DNA from: Cylindrospermum sp. FACHB-282
Lineage (GTDB): Bacteria; Cyanobacteriota; Cyanobacteriia; Cyanobacteriales; Nostocaceae
Assembly: GCF_014697195.1 (NCBI RefSeq)
Contig: NZ_JACJRJ010000003.1
Location: 62,001 to 126,000 of the forward strand
DNA length: 64,000 nt
Direction of reading: 5' to 3'
The notes beneath the pieces were generated by a model. The model was not told where the DNA came from. It searched no databases and saw nothing but the letters and a program-made list of their open reading frames with translations. Shown here piece after piece: positions 8,618 to 18,579 of the stretch; within the stretch, counting starts at the first letter, position 1; every line of letters begins with the position of its first letter. A program made the position numbers and the translations under genes.

Positions 8618-10444
8618 TTAAGCTGGAACTACAAATTTTTCGCTACCTGCTAAATCAAAGGCGGCGTGAATGACTTGCAAAGCTTGCACACCTTGCTCTT
8701 GTGCTACAACGCAGCTAATTTTAATTTCTGAAGTGGCAATCATTTGAATATTGATTTGGTTTTCGGCTAGGGCTGCAAACATCTTGGCGGCGATTCCTGG
8801 TTGTCCTACCATGGCTGCACCGACAATACTGACTTTAGCGATCGCACTATCTAAGACTACTTCACCCCATCCTAATTCTGGGGCAATTTGCGAAAGTCTT
8901 TGCTGGGCGTTTTCCCCATCCATCTGGGCGACAGTAAAGGCTATATCCCGCCGGGCAATGCCATCAACCACCCGACAGCGCTGGGATTGAATAATCATAT
9001 CAACGCTGATGTTGTGTCGCGCTAACAGTCCAAATAACCTGGCTGCCATCCCCGGACGATCAGGTACTTGGCGAATAGCTAAACGGGCTTGGTTCATATC
9101 TAACGCAACACCACGGACAGGGAGTGAGGAGAGAGGAGTGTTGATTTCTGAGTTCCTGTATGGGGTGTTTTGAGTTTTGTTTTTTACTTCTTCTAAATCA
9201 AAGGCTTCCCGGAGTGCAACGATCGCGCGATCGCATTCTGCAGCTGCGACTACACAACTCACTTTCACTTCACTGGTAGAAATCATCTGGATGTTTACCC
9301 CTACTTCGGCTAAGGTAGCAAACATCTTCGCCGCTACCCCAGGACGCCCAATCATACCGGCGCCGGCGATGCTAACTTTGGCAATATTTTGCTCAATCAT
9401 CACCTCAGCTTCATCTGAGTTAGGTTGATTTCGCAGTGCTGGGGCGATCGCAGCTGCCACCGCTTCTGCCCGTTTTAATATTGGTGTACTTACGGTAAAA
9501 GCAATGTCATTACTATTACTTTCGTGAATTGACTGAATAATCAAGTCTACATCTACATTTTGGCGGCAAATCTCCCCAAATAGCCGCGCTGCTACCCCTG
9601 GTTTATCGGGTACGCGCAATAAAGCCACCTTCGCTTGATCGGTGTCGAACTCTACATCATCTACAGGCAGGGCAATTTCTAAATTCACAAGCGATCGCCC
9701 TTGGGGTTTAGCTGTTGTCACCCAAGTCCCCGGCTCATCCGTCCAGCTAGAACGTACAACCAAAGGCACACCGTAATTCCGGGCAATTTCCACAGCGCGG
9801 GGATGGAGCACCTTTGCCCCCAAGCTGGCTAATTCCAGCATTTCATCACAGGTGATTTCCCCCATTAGTTGGGCTTCGGGCACGAGGCGGGGGTCTGTAG
9901 TTAAAATCCCTGGAACATCTGTATAAATTTCACAATAATTTGCCCCAATGGCTGCTGCCATAGCCACCGCTGAAGTATCGGAACCCCCACGCCCCAAAGT
10001 GGTAATTTCCATTTCTCCACCGTTGGATATACCTTGAAACCCGGCTACTATCACTACTTTGCCTGCATTGATATGCCGCAACAGGCGATCGGTTTCAATG
10101 TGCAAAATGCGGGCGCGGGTATGTTCAGCTTCGGTAACAATTCCTACCTGAGCGCCAGTCATCGAAATTGCTGGCTGTCCGAGTTCCTGCAATGCCATAC
10201 TCACTAAAGCAATGGTTACTTGCTCACCAGTGGAAAGCAGCATATCCATTTCCCGGCGGTTAGGATTGGTTGATATTGCATTGGCTAGTTTGACTAGTCC
10301 ATCAGTGGTTTTCCCCATCGCCGAAACCACTACCACCAGCGAGTTTCCTGCTTTTACAGTTTTGTAAACGCGCTGTGCAACAGCTTGAATTCTTTCGACT
10401 GAACCAACAGATGTACCACCGTATTTCTGAACTATGAGCGCCAT
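8618..10444 (-). CDS. lysC: Aspartate kinase with four ACT domains
   Basis: A 608-residue aspartokinase, the first step from aspartate to lysine, threonine and methionine. The kinase domain starts with [10 protein letters not shown] and contains [18 protein letters not shown] near residue 150. Two tandem ACT pairs follow, at about 270-430 and 450-600, each with the repeated [13 protein letters not shown] or [13 protein letters not shown] and VSIAGAGM or VSIVGAAM blocks. The four-ACT layout of about 600 residues is typical of cyanobacteria, where the enzyme is feedback-inhibited by lysine and threonine. It lies upstream of ynfA on the same strand. Confidence 0.95.
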   Translation of the reverse strand: MALIVQKYGGTSVGSVERIQAVAQRVYKTVKAGNSLVVVVSAMGKTTDGLVKLANAISTNPNRREMDMLLSTGEQVTIALVSMALQELGQPAISMTGAQVGIVTEAEHTRARILHIETDRLLRHINAGKVVIVAGFQGISNGGEMEITTLGRGGSDTSAVAMAAAIGANYCEIYTDVPGILTTDPRLVPEAQLMGEITCDEMLELASLGAKVLHPRAVEIARNYGVPLVVRSSWTDEPGTWVTTAKPQGRSLVNLEIALPVDDVEFDTDQAKVALLRVPDKPGVAARLFGEICRQNVDVDLIIQSIHESNSNDIAFTVSTPILKRAEAVAAAIAPALRNQPNSDEAEVMIEQNIAKVSIAGAGMIGRPGVAAKMFATLAEVGVNIQMISTSEVKVSCVVAAAECDRAIVALREAFDLEEVKNKTQNTPYRNSEINTPLSSLPVRGVALDMNQARLAIRQVPDRPGMAARLFGLLARHNISVDMIIQSQRCRVVDGIARRDIAFTVAQMDGENAQQRLSQIAPELGWGEVVLDSAIAKVSIVGAAMVGQPGIAAKMFAALAENQINIQMIATSEIKISCVVAQEQGVQALQVIHAAFDLAGSEKFVVPA

Positions 10445-10551
10445 AACTTTTATTCAATCAATTGTGCCTGCTTTGATCAACGCCTCCACCGGGTGAGGAA
10501 GCCCGGAGGCGATCGCCAGTTATTGAGTTTAATTAACATTGGATGCACATA

Positions 10552-10686
10552 ATGAAAAATAAATCATTAAAAATAAGAATATCTGAGAGACCTTTGAATA
10601 AGCTACAGTTATATGCAGCACAGGCTGATAAAACAATGACACAAGTACTAGAAGAATTATTTGATACCCTGGCAGAAATCAAATAA
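10552..10686 (+). CDS. Small ribbon-helix-helix-like protein, 44 residues
   Basis: A short frame, ATG at 10552 to TAA at 10686. The product begins MKNKSLKIRISERPLNKLQ and ends MTQVLEELFDTLAEIK. An alternating basic/hydrophobic strand (LKIRIS) followed by two amphipathic helices is the ribbon-helix-helix (CopG/Arc-like) plan. It sits between lysC and pstB, which are both on the other strand. A very similar C-terminal helix is found as a remnant directly after the second pstB (15703-15774), which supports real coding ancestry. No partner toxin is adjacent. Role unknown. Confidence 0.55.
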   Translation: MKNKSLKIRISERPLNKLQLYAAQADKTMTQVLEELFDTLAEIK

Positions 10687-10840
10687 ATATTGTGTTCATT
10701 GCTCAATGGTAGTTTTAATTGTTCCTGCTGTGCAGAAAAATATTAAAACTACCTTCTCCCAACTGACTCGGATTCATCCCGACACCAATTTGAGTACAAA
10801 TATGGTGTGGGGCTTCTACTGTTTCAGCTAAAGCTTCCAA

Positions 10841-11635
10841 CTATCCAAAACGACCATTCACATAGTCGGCGGTCTTATTATTTGATGGTTGATTAAAAAT
10901 TACTTCTGTTTTATCAAACTCCACCAAGTCGCCCAAATACATAAACCCCGTATAGTCAGACACACGAGTTGCCTGCTGCATATTGTGGGTAACAATCAAA
11001 ATTGTCACTGTTTTTTTCAGTTGAGCAATCAACTCTTCAATGCTGGCAGTAGCTATTGGGTCTAGGGCTGATGTCGGCTCATCAAATAGAATCATCTCAG
11101 GGTTAGTCGCCAAAGCACGAGCGATGCACAGCCGCTGCTGTTGACCGCCAGAAAGGTTAAAAGCTAAGTCATTCAAGCGATCCTTTACTTCACCCCACAA
11201 AGCTGCACCCTGCAAAGCTTTCTCTACTTTCTCATCAATGACTCCACGCCTCGATTCACCCCGTACCCTCAAACCATAAGCCACATTTTCATAAATTGAC
11301 TTAGGAAAAGGATTCGGTCTTTGAAATACCATGCTAATCCGCATCCGCACCTCAATGGGGTCAATCTTATTACTGAGCAAATTAATCCCATCCGGCTCCA
11401 AGGCAATTTCTCCTTGATAGCGATTTCCGGGATAGAGGTCGTGCATTCGATTGAAACAGCGTAACAAAGTAGTTTTGCCACATCCAGAGGGGCCAATCAG
11501 TGCAGTTACCTGCTTCTCAGCTACTGGCATATTAATGTCTTTCAGAGCGTGGGCAGTTCCTCCGTAGTAGAAATTGAGGTAATTAACCGAAGCTTTGACT
11601 GGTCTTCCCAGCGTTGATGATGCTGTTTCTACCAT
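10841..11635 (-). CDS. pstB: Phosphate ABC transporter ATPase
   Basis: A 264-residue ATP-binding subunit of the high-affinity phosphate importer. It has Walker [10 protein letters not shown] near residue 49, Q-loop [11 protein letters not shown], signature LSGGQQQR, Walker [13 protein letters not shown] and switch VTHNMQQ, and ends in the usual YVNGRFG. Its start overlaps the end of pstA by seven bases (ATGGTAG), so the two are co-translated. It is the last gene of pstS-C-A-B. The intact motifs contrast with the second pstB at 14928. Confidence 0.96.
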   Translation of the reverse strand: MVETASSTLGRPVKASVNYLNFYYGGTAHALKDINMPVAEKQVTALIGPSGCGKTTLLRCFNRMHDLYPGNRYQGEIALEPDGINLLSNKIDPIEVRMRISMVFQRPNPFPKSIYENVAYGLRVRGESRRGVIDEKVEKALQGAALWGEVKDRLNDLAFNLSGGQQQRLCIARALATNPEMILFDEPTSALDPIATASIEELIAQLKKTVTILIVTHNMQQATRVSDYTGFMYLGDLVEFDKTEVIFNQPSNNKTADYVNGRFG

Positions 11636-12552
11636 TTGATTTTTTTGCGTATACGATAGCGAATATACATTGCTATAGAGTTCATAACCAAAGTAATGGC
11701 AATTAGGACAATACCTGCCGTTGCTGCATTCACTTGAAAGTCAGCCTGGGGACGGGATATCCAATCGAACATTTGGATGGGCAAAACTGTGAACGGAGCC
11801 AGTAACCAGGAAAAGGAAATATAGGGAAACTGCTCTGTAATTGGCGGTTCTGGTAAAAAGGCAATGAATGTGAGAGCACCAACAGTAATTAGAGGGGCAG
11901 TTTCACCAATGGCTCGTGCTAAGGCAACAATAATACCAGTAAGAATTGTACCTGTTGAGTAAGGTAGAACATGATCCCAAATCATTTGCCACTTAGTAGC
12001 TCCTACCGCATAAGCAGCTTCGCGGATACTATTAGGAATGGCACGCAAAGCTTCACGAGTGTTAACTATCACTACTGGCAAAACTAATAGGGCCAAGGTC
12101 AACCCAGCGGTGATAATGCTTTGACCAAGGTTGAACCCATAGACAAACACTCCCAAAGCTAGAAGCCCATAAATAATCGAGGGCACTCCTGCCAGGTTGG
12201 TGACATTAATTTCAATTAAATCAGACAACCAGTTTTTTCGGGCATATTCTTCTAAGTAAATCCCTGAAGCTATGCCAATGGGGATTGCTACTAATGAAGT
12301 TACCAACATTACTAAGAGGGTTCCCACCCAAGCTGAAAGGATGCCGGCTTCTTCTGCGTTGCGACTAGGAAATGAAGTCAAAAATTGCCATGAAAGACGT
12401 GGCAAACCATCACTACTCAAGTCAAATAACAGTGCCAGCAGTGTGACAATACCAATCAGCATCGACAAAAAACCAATAGTGCTGAAAATATATTCTGCTC
12501 GCTTATTGCGGGTAATAGTCTTGCGGACTTCCCGAATATTGAGAGTTGTCAT
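11629..12552 (-). CDS. pstA: Phosphate ABC transporter permease PstA
   Basis: A 307-residue inner-membrane permease with about six hydrophobic segments. It has the binding-protein-dependent transport signature around [23 protein letters not shown] and the PstA-typical [11 protein letters not shown]. The frame stays open to 12594, but the ATG at 12550-12552 comes one base after the pstC stop and gives the normal N-terminus [11 protein letters not shown]. The longer start would overlap pstC by about 40 bases. It works with PstC, PstB and PstS. Confidence 0.94.
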   Translation of the reverse strand: MTTLNIREVRKTITRNKRAEYIFSTIGFLSMLIGIVTLLALLFDLSSDGLPRLSWQFLTSFPSRNAEEAGILSAWVGTLLVMLVTSLVAIPIGIASGIYLEEYARKNWLSDLIEINVTNLAGVPSIIYGLLALGVFVYGFNLGQSIITAGLTLALLVLPVVIVNTREALRAIPNSIREAAYAVGATKWQMIWDHVLPYSTGTILTGIIVALARAIGETAPLITVGALTFIAFLPEPPITEQFPYISFSWLLAPFTVLPIQMFDWISRPQADFQVNAATAGIVLIAITLVMNSIAMYIRYRIRKKIKW

Positions 12553-12553
12553 G

Positions 12554-13468
12554 TTAATAAATTTCTCTGTAGCGTTTGGCGAGGAAATGACCAATGATGT
12601 TGAAAACCAAAGTTATCAGCACTAGAGTTAGTCCCACTGCAAAAATAGTCTCGTATTCTAGGCTGCCATGAGGTAGGTCACCAAGGCTCACTGACACAAT
12701 ATAGGCGGTCATGGTAGCTGCTGGTTCCATCGGGTTTAAAGTCAGGTTGGGTTGTCCACCGGCAGCAATAGCAACTACCATTGTTTCACCAACGGCACGA
12801 GAAATCGCCAAAATATAAGCTGCTGATATGCCAGAAATTGATGCTGGTAATACGACTCGCAAAGCTGTTTGTAAGCGGGTAGCCCCGGTTGCATAAGAAC
12901 CCTCACGCAGATTGGTGGGTACCGCACGCATGGCATCTTCGCTGAAGGAACTAACATAAGGAATAATCATGATGCCGATGACTAGCCCTGCACTCAACAT
13001 ACTAAAACCAGGCAAATTCGGTAGAAGTACCTGTAATAATGGTGTGACAAATAACAGCGCAAAATAACCATAAACTACTGTAGGAATACCCGCTAGCAGT
13101 TCTAAGGCTGGCTTGACTACTTCCCGGACTAAGGGAGGAGCAAATTCACTCAGGTATATAGCAATAGTTGTACCTAGCGGTATTGCTACTAATAAGGCAA
13201 CAGTTGTGGTAACTAAAGTCCCTGAAACCAGCGGCCAAATTCCGTAGTGTTTATCGTCAAATAAAGGTGTCCACTGGGTATCTGTCAGAAATTCCCATAA
13301 AGATACTTTCTGGAAAAATATTATCGACTCGTAAAACAACACACCAATAATTGCTACCGTAGTTGCTACAGAGGAAAGTGCCGCTAGAAACAAGACAGAC
13401 TCAATTGCCCGTTCCCGCAAATCGCGCACTAGCTTTGGAGAAAATTGAGTTTGTTGTACACTACTCAT
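12554..13468 (-). CDS. pstC: Phosphate ABC transporter permease PstC
   Basis: A 304-residue permease with six hydrophobic segments. Family blocks include WTPLFDDKHYGIWPLVSGTL in the first periplasmic loop, ELLAGIPTVVYGYFALLF, the coupling segment EDAMRAVPTNLREGSYATGATRLQ and ISRAVGETMVVAIAAGG. It follows pstS by 124 bases and abuts pstA. With PstA it forms the membrane channel of the Pst importer. Confidence 0.95.
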   Translation of the reverse strand: MSSVQQTQFSPKLVRDLRERAIESVLFLAALSSVATTVAIIGVLFYESIIFFQKVSLWEFLTDTQWTPLFDDKHYGIWPLVSGTLVTTTVALLVAIPLGTTIAIYLSEFAPPLVREVVKPALELLAGIPTVVYGYFALLFVTPLLQVLLPNLPGFSMLSAGLVIGIMIIPYVSSFSEDAMRAVPTNLREGSYATGATRLQTALRVVLPASISGISAAYILAISRAVGETMVVAIAAGGQPNLTLNPMEPAATMTAYIVSVSLGDLPHGSLEYETIFAVGLTLVLITLVFNIIGHFLAKRYREIY

Positions 13469-13592
13469 GTTGGGGATAAGCGCTACTGGTTTGGTGCAGA
13501 TCGCTTCTTGTATGATTAATTTAAATGGATCAAGAGAGGTGTGATACCTCCCTTTGGTAAATTATCAGCAAGTTCAAACTTCAGAACTAGAC

Positions 13593-14606
13593 TTATTCTT
13601 TAGCGTCACGGCGTATCAGTTCTTCAATCTTCAGCCCAACTGCTTCTTTACCACCAAACACGCTGCCAAATCTTTTCTTGTTGAAGTGGCTCTGGGCAGT
13701 AGTGTATGCTGACCCTGGCAAGGCTACATATTTTACTTCTTTCACCAACTTAGGTGCATTCTGCAAGTAAAATTGCACAAACTGCTTAACCTCTGGTTTG
13801 TTAGCAGCCTTGTTACTGACATAGATAAATATAGGGCGAGATAATGGATTATAAGTGCCATTTTTTACTGTCACTTCTGAGGGCGCTACACCGTTAACGG
13901 CTACTGACTTCAGTTTATTCTTATTTTCTGCATAGTAGGCAAAACCAAAGTAGCCTAGGGCATTCTTGTCACGGGCAACACCCTGCACAAGTACGTTGTC
14001 GTCTTCACTAGCGGTAAAATCACCCCGGCTAGACTTAGATTTGCCAACAATGGCTTCGGTGAAGTAGTCGAAGGTTCCAGAGTTAGTACCAGCACCAAAC
14101 AACTTCAGTGGTGCATTGGGAAATCCTGCACGGACTTGATTCCAGTTATTAATTTTACCCTGCGCCCCTGGTTCCCAAATTTTCTTGAGTTCAGCTACAC
14201 TCAGGTTTTTTGCCCAAGTGTTTTGGGGATTAACTACCACTGTCAAGGCATCATAAGCTACTGGTATTTCGATGTAACGAATGCCAGCAGCTTTGCATTG
14301 ATCAACTTCTTTTTGTAGGATGGGGCGGGAAGCATTGGAGATGTCTGTCTCACCACGGCAGAATTTTTTAAAGCCGCCACCAGTACCAGAAACCCCAACG
14401 GTAACTCTAACTTTACCTCTTTGAGACTTTTGGAATTCTTCTGCTACTGCTTCAGTAATGGGGAAAACTGTGCTGGAACCATCAATCTTAATTGTACTGA
14501 CACTTTGGGACTGAACTGCGGACATTGATACACCCAAGGTCGCTGTCATTAATGAAATTACACCTAATGCTTTCAAGCTGTTAGGTTTAAGATTAATTCT
14601 GTTCAC
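13593..14606 (-). CDS. pstS: Phosphate-binding protein PstS
   Basis: A 337-residue periplasmic phosphate receptor. Residues 1-34 form a signal peptide (basic start, hydrophobic core, small residues near SAVQSQS). The mature part opens with [20 protein letters not shown], and [25 protein letters not shown] follows; both contribute phosphate contacts in relatives. It is first in pstS-C-A-B. A Pho-box-like element lies about 130-160 bases upstream, so induction by phosphate starvation through PhoB/SphR is expected. Confidence 0.95.
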   Translation of the reverse strand: MNRINLKPNSLKALGVISLMTATLGVSMSAVQSQSVSTIKIDGSSTVFPITEAVAEEFQKSQRGKVRVTVGVSGTGGGFKKFCRGETDISNASRPILQKEVDQCKAAGIRYIEIPVAYDALTVVVNPQNTWAKNLSVAELKKIWEPGAQGKINNWNQVRAGFPNAPLKLFGAGTNSGTFDYFTEAIVGKSKSSRGDFTASEDDNVLVQGVARDKNALGYFGFAYYAENKNKLKSVAVNGVAPSEVTVKNGTYNPLSRPIFIYVSNKAANKPEVKQFVQFYLQNAPKLVKEVKYVALPGSAYTTAQSHFNKKRFGSVFGGKEAVGLKIEELIRRDAKE

Positions 14607-14738
14607 AAAAAGACTCCTAGTTTATTGCACGTGATATTTCCGCTGAATCACTCGAAAGGAACAATAGTTCTATTAAGCTAAAAAACAGTGAAAAAATGAA
14701 GCGTGTATAATATAAAGTCACACGGCAAGGTAATATAT

Positions 14739-14768
14739 AAATTAATTGTTGGTTAGGTAAAGGTTAAC
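14739..14768 (-). promoter_or_regulatory. Pho-box-like tandem repeat upstream of pstS
   Basis: Read on the minus strand, three 8-base units occur at an 11-base period: GTTAACCT, CCTAACCA, ATTAATTT, separated by TTA and ACA. This matches the cyanobacterial Pho box plan (PyTTAAPyPy-type octamers with 3-base spacers), the third unit being weakest. It lies between pstS (minus) and the second pstB (plus, 14928), so it could serve both. Confidence 0.6.
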
Positions 14769-14927
14769 TTCTAGCAAATATTCTGCAATATCTAATTAAT
14801 GACCAAATATCTGCTGTTTAGTTATTTTCATCTCTTACAGCCTTTTTCTTAAAAGCAAGATAGTGCAACTGCACCGCTGATTTGACTGCTTTGCTTAATC
14901 AATATTGATTTCACCCGTTTTGCAAGT

Positions 14928-15707
14928 ATGAGTAAAATAATTCCCGCCATCAGAGTCAAAAACTTCGGTTTTTATTATGACACCCAAAAGATATTTGAAG
15001 GCGTGTCAATGGATATTCAGCAAAACAAAGTGACAGCAATTATTGGGCCTAATGGTTGTGGCAAGTCTACCTTTCTGAAGTCTCTCAATCGCATGAGTGA
15101 ATTAGAAGGAAAAGTGCGAATTGAAGGGAGGGTAGAATTTTTTGATCAGCATATTTATGAGCGTCGGATCAACTTAAATCGGCTACGTCGCCAAATTAGT
15201 ATGGTTTTCCCCAAGCCCAATCTTTTCCCCATGAGTGTTTACGATAATGTAGCTTATGGGGTGAAATTAGTAGGGTGGCATCCAAAAGCTGAATTAGATA
15301 GAATTGTCGAATCAGCAATCATTGCTGCGTCCCTCTGGGATGAAGTGAAAAATAAGCTGCATAAATCGGCTTTAGACCTCTCTGGTGGACAACAGCAGCG
15401 ATTATGCATTGCCCGTGCGCTAGCAGTTAAACCGAAAGTTCTCTTGATGGATGAGCCTTGTTGTGGTCTTGATCATATCGCTAGCCTGAAAATTGAAGAA
15501 CTGATTCAGAGGTTGCGTTCTGATTTGGCAATTGTGATTGTCACTCACAATATGCAGCAAGTCTCTCGCTTATCTGATTTTACGGCTTTGTTTCACAGCA
15601 ATGAAAATCGCATTGGTCAAATGCTGGAATTTGTGCCCACAACTAAAATTTTCACCAACCCTCTTGACTCCCGTACCCGTGATTATGTTTTAGCTCGTCT
15701 CGGATAA
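14928..15707 (+). CDS. Divergent PstB-like ABC ATPase with altered Q-loop
   Basis: A 259-residue paralogue of PstB, transcribed away from pstS. Walker A (GPNGCGKST, residues 40-48), signature LSGGQQQR and switch VTHNMQQ are intact. The Q-loop reads SMVFPKPNLFP, with proline at residue 95 (codon CCC) where PstB proteins have glutamine. The Walker B region reads LLMDEPCCGLDH instead of DEPTSALDP. No permease gene accompanies it. It may pair with other Pst permeases or have a regulatory role. Altered coupling is an inference from the missing glutamine. Confidence 0.85.
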   Translation: MSKIIPAIRVKNFGFYYDTQKIFEGVSMDIQQNKVTAIIGPNGCGKSTFLKSLNRMSELEGKVRIEGRVEFFDQHIYERRINLNRLRRQISMVFPKPNLFPMSVYDNVAYGVKLVGWHPKAELDRIVESAIIAASLWDEVKNKLHKSALDLSGGQQQRLCIARALAVKPKVLLMDEPCCGLDHIASLKIEELIQRLRSDLAIVIVTHNMQQVSRLSDFTALFHSNENRIGQMLEFVPTTKIFTNPLDSRTRDYVLARLG

Positions 15708-15774
15708 AAAAATAACTCAAGTGATAGAAGAATTAATAGATTCTTTGTCCGAACCGAAAAATAAAGAGTGTTGA
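15703..15774 (+). pseudogene. Remnant of a ribbon-helix-helix gene after the second pstB
   Basis: Overlapping the pstB-like stop in another frame, codons read DKKITQVIEELIDSLSEPKNKEC then TGA. This closely parallels the end of the small protein at 10552-10686 (DKTMTQVLEELFDTLAEIK). There is no start codon and an in-frame stop lies just upstream, so this is a 5'-truncated copy. Confidence 0.5.
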
Positions 15775-15850
15775 TTCCTCATGCATCCATTCCCTTATCA
15801 ACTCGTGGTTGATTTTGGTAATAGATGCAATCGTCATCAACCGCTCCCTA

Positions 15851-15882
15851 TCCCCACCCTATGATTACATTGAGGGTGGGGA
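15851..15882. terminator. GC-rich hairpin downstream of the pstB-like gene
   Basis: Perfect 10-bp arms TCCCCACCCT and AGGGTGGGGA close a 12-base loop. No T run follows on either strand. It lies in the 337-base gap between the pstB-like gene and the NIL gene, and nothing else recognisable is in that gap except a weak CTAC/CGTAG inverted pair near 15968-15990. Confidence 0.45.
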
Positions 15883-16044
15883 CTTCCGCGTTACGTTAAA
15901 AAGGGAATTTGCACTTTGTTTTTTGTGCCTTTTTTGGAAATTTACTTTAGAATAAGTATTAAATACACTACTTTGATAGATTTATCGTAGTTTAAATAAA
16001 GCCTAAAATACTAGACTGCTTGATTACTATCGGGAATTAGTCCC

Positions 16045-16704
16045 ATGTCTACCAATAAATTTGTAAACTTCACCCCAGTTAATAGCCGCATTCTTGTACC
16101 CCAGCGTTATCACAGGCAACCTGTGATTTCTCGGCTGGTTTCGCGCTATGGTTTACAGGTGAATATCAAAGCGGCATCCTTAGCATCAGGTAGCGACAGT
16201 GACGGCTGGTTTGATTTAGAAATTTCGGGAAATCCCCAAGAATTGACAAATAGCCTTTCTTACTTGCAAGGATTGGGAGTGGATTTAGTGCAATTGGCGA
16301 TCGCAAATCACATCCAGTCTAACCAAAACCCTCAGTCTTTCCCCAACATAGACAGCAATCTGACCCAGAGAAAACCTGGAATACTGCTCAAAACTCAATG
16401 GGGTGAAGAATTCCAGCAATGGATTTCTACAGGTGAAACTAATCGACTACGCTTGCAACTATGCATCCTCAAAGCCTATCACGAAAAACCAATAATTTCC
16501 TCTTTAGTATCTCGCTATCAGCTCACAGTCAACATTACCAGTGCAATACTCAATCCCAATCTGCAAGATGATGGCTGGTTTGACCTGGATTTGTGGGGGA
16601 GAACCAAGCAACTGCACTCCAGTTTGAGATACCTAGAAAAACTGGGAATACCAATTTGGCTGGATGGGTCTTTCCTTCATGATGATTCCAACTTGATAAA
16701 TTAA
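16045..16704 (+). CDS. Protein with two NIL domains
   Basis: A 219-residue protein made of two NIL-type (ferredoxin-like) domains, about residues 10-90 and 130-212. They align with each other: LVPQRYHRQPVISRLVSRYGLQVNI with LCILKAYHEKPIISSLVSRYQLTVNI, then GWFDLEISG with GWFDLDLWG. NIL domains are sensor or substrate-binding modules at the end of MetN-type ABC ATPases and in stand-alone cyanobacterial proteins. Its place next to the cysR-cysA-cysE-cysK cluster suggests a sulfur-related role, which is inference. Confidence 0.8.
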   Translation: MSTNKFVNFTPVNSRILVPQRYHRQPVISRLVSRYGLQVNIKAASLASGSDSDGWFDLEISGNPQELTNSLSYLQGLGVDLVQLAIANHIQSNQNPQSFPNIDSNLTQRKPGILLKTQWGEEFQQWISTGETNRLRLQLCILKAYHEKPIISSLVSRYQLTVNITSAILNPNLQDDGWFDLDLWGRTKQLHSSLRYLEKLGIPIWLDGSFLHDDSNLIN

Positions 16705-16760
16705 TATTGAACTCTCCCCAGACTGAAGCCACAGGAATTTAAATTCGATAGTTAATTAGC

Positions 16761-17357
16761 TCAAATTTCATAGTACCAAATCTCTTCTTCTCGCACCACA
16801 ATTCGATGTAAAGATAGCCGATTAATCAAGCCTTCTTGTTCAAATTGTCCGAGGATACGAGTAATTGTCACACGAGTTGAACCAAGGAGTTCCGCCAAGT
16901 CTTCATGAGTTAGACGCATATCTATTAAACGTCCCTTTTCCACTTCAGAGCCAAATTTTTGGGATAACCAGGCCAATAACTTAATCAGCATAGTTTCCAC
17001 TTTTTTATAGCTACGAATCACCATCAATTCTTCTGCCTGTTGGATGTGGATTAGCAAAGTCTCTGTCAGTTCAGAGTAATCATCTAGAGGTAAGATAGTC
17101 GCTTCTACTTTCGTCAGACACTCTATCTGATAAGGCTTGATCTTGGATAGAGCTAAACCAACAATATCTCCAGTCCCCCACAACCCCAGAGCGACTGTTG
17201 TACCGTCTTCTAAATAGGTAAAAGTCCGAACAAACCCCCTTTCAATTTTCCACAGAGCATTTTTCTGTTCTGGCAAAAATGACCGCCGTGTAAAAAAATT
17301 CTGGGCATTTTTACTGGATGAATTGGTAAGACTTGTGTATAAAGTCCTTGACGTCAT
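16761..17357 (-). CDS. cysR: Crp/Fnr-family regulator, CysR-like
   Basis: A 198-residue regulator of the Crp superfamily. A cNMP-fold sensor (residues about 20-115) precedes a dimer helix and a C-terminal winged helix-turn-helix with LTHEDLAELLGSTRVTITRILGQFEQEGLI. The frame is open to 17480, but this would run into cysA; the ATG at 17355-17357 (MTSRTLYTS) is preferred. It is divergent from the sulfate transporter ATPase cysA, 63 bases apart. In Synechococcus, CysR is the Crp-type activator of sulfate uptake genes, and the context fits. Confidence 0.8.
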   Translation of the reverse strand: MTSRTLYTSLTNSSSKNAQNFFTRRSFLPEQKNALWKIERGFVRTFTYLEDGTTVALGLWGTGDIVGLALSKIKPYQIECLTKVEATILPLDDYSELTETLLIHIQQAEELMVIRSYKKVETMLIKLLAWLSQKFGSEVEKGRLIDMRLTHEDLAELLGSTRVTITRILGQFEQEGLINRLSLHRIVVREEEIWYYEI

Positions 17358-17379
17358 TGTATATATAGTCCTTTTCCGA

Positions 17380-17397
17380 TATACTAACCGTAGTATA
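17380..17397. promoter_or_regulatory. Inverted-repeat operator candidate between cysR and cysA
   Basis: Seven-base perfect arms TATACTA and TAGTATA are separated by ACCG, in the 63-base divergent gap. The right half, AACCGTAGTATA (17386-17397), is repeated exactly upstream of the Rrf2-cysK genes (19516-19527). A shared operator of the sulfur genes is the simplest reading. Confidence 0.5.
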
Positions 17398-17420
17398 CCT
17401 ATATTAGGTGACAAAAAGCT

Positions 17421-18437
17421 ATGGGTATTGTAGTTAACAATGTATCTAAACAATTTGGCTCCTTTAGGGCTGTTGACCAAGTTAGTTTAGAGATTAAAAT
17501 CGGCTCTTTAGTGGCACTTTTGGGCCCATCCGGCTCAGGAAAATCAACCCTACTGCGGATGATTGCAGGCTTAGAGAAGCCTGATGCTGGGGAAATTTGG
17601 CTAGTTGGTGAAAATGCCACCTACAAATCGGTGCAGGAACGTCATATTGGGTTTGTGTTTCAGCATTACGCCCTGTTTAAACATCTGACAGTGCGGGAGA
17701 ATGTGGCTTTTGCCTTGGAACTGCGTAAGGCTCCAAAAAACAGGATCAAGCAGCGAGTTGAGGAACTTTTAGATTTGGTACAATTGCAAGGATTAGGCGA
17801 TCGCTATCCCTCTCAAATGTCAGGCGGTCAACGGCAACGGGTAGCACTGGCACGGGCCTTGGCAGTTCAGCCACAAGTATTACTGCTTGACGAACCCTTT
17901 GGGGCATTAGATGCCAAAGTCCGCAAAGAATTGCGAAGTTGGTTAAGACACCTCCATGAAGGTGTGAAGGTCACAACCGTATTTGTTACCCACGACCAGG
18001 AAGAAGCAATGGAAGTTGCTGATGAGATTGTGGTAATGAATCAAGGTCGGGTAGAGCAAGTTGGTACTCCAGCAGAGATTTATGACCAACCGGCAACAGC
18101 TTTTGTGATGAGCTTTCTTGGATCGGTAAATGTTTTACCTGCTAACTCTGGCATCCAACCAAATAATGGCTTGGTAACTCCAGACGATCAAGTCTTTTTA
18201 CGCCCTCATGATGTTCTCATTCAAACTCATGCAGCCGAAGATGTTGCACCCGCCAAAGTTAACCACATTATTCACTTGGGTTGGGAGATTCGGGTCGAGT
18301 TGCTTTTAGAGTTGGGACAAAGAATTAATGTTCACCTCAGCCGGGAACAGTTCCAGCAACTCGAACTCCAGGAAAACCAGCAAGTTTATATCAAACCCAA
18401 AAAAGCCAAGGTTTTTCCCGCTTACGCTTTGAGCTAG
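17421..18437 (+). CDS. cysA: Sulfate/thiosulfate ABC transporter ATPase CysA
   Basis: A 338-residue ATPase of the sulfate/molybdate importer class. It has Walker [12 protein letters not shown] near residue 36, Q-loop [14 protein letters not shown], signature MSGGQRQR, Walker [12 protein letters not shown], and switch [21 protein letters not shown]-like regulatory domain covers about 240-335 ([12 protein letters not shown]). The permease genes cysT/cysW and a sulfate-binding protein are not in the window. It is divergent from cysR and probably controlled by the inverted repeat between them. Confidence 0.93.
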   Translation: MGIVVNNVSKQFGSFRAVDQVSLEIKIGSLVALLGPSGSGKSTLLRMIAGLEKPDAGEIWLVGENATYKSVQERHIGFVFQHYALFKHLTVRENVAFALELRKAPKNRIKQRVEELLDLVQLQGLGDRYPSQMSGGQRQRVALARALAVQPQVLLLDEPFGALDAKVRKELRSWLRHLHEGVKVTTVFVTHDQEEAMEVADEIVVMNQGRVEQVGTPAEIYDQPATAFVMSFLGSVNVLPANSGIQPNNGLVTPDDQVFLRPHDVLIQTHAAEDVAPAKVNHIIHLGWEIRVELLLELGQRINVHLSREQFQQLELQENQQVYIKPKKAKVFPAYALS

Positions 18438-18579
18438 CAGACTCTTTACTCTTTACTGGGTAAGAGTTTTACCAATCACCAATCAGGATTTAAGGATTTT
18501 TGGATGAGCACTCCTTAATCTTTATAATCCTCAAATCAATCATGTTAATCCTTTAATCTGAGAATCTTGATCCCAATTC

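Noticed and set aside
8751-8990. Plus-strand frames within lysC
   Set aside because: Shadow frames of a well-conserved gene; the protein evidence is entirely on the minus strand.
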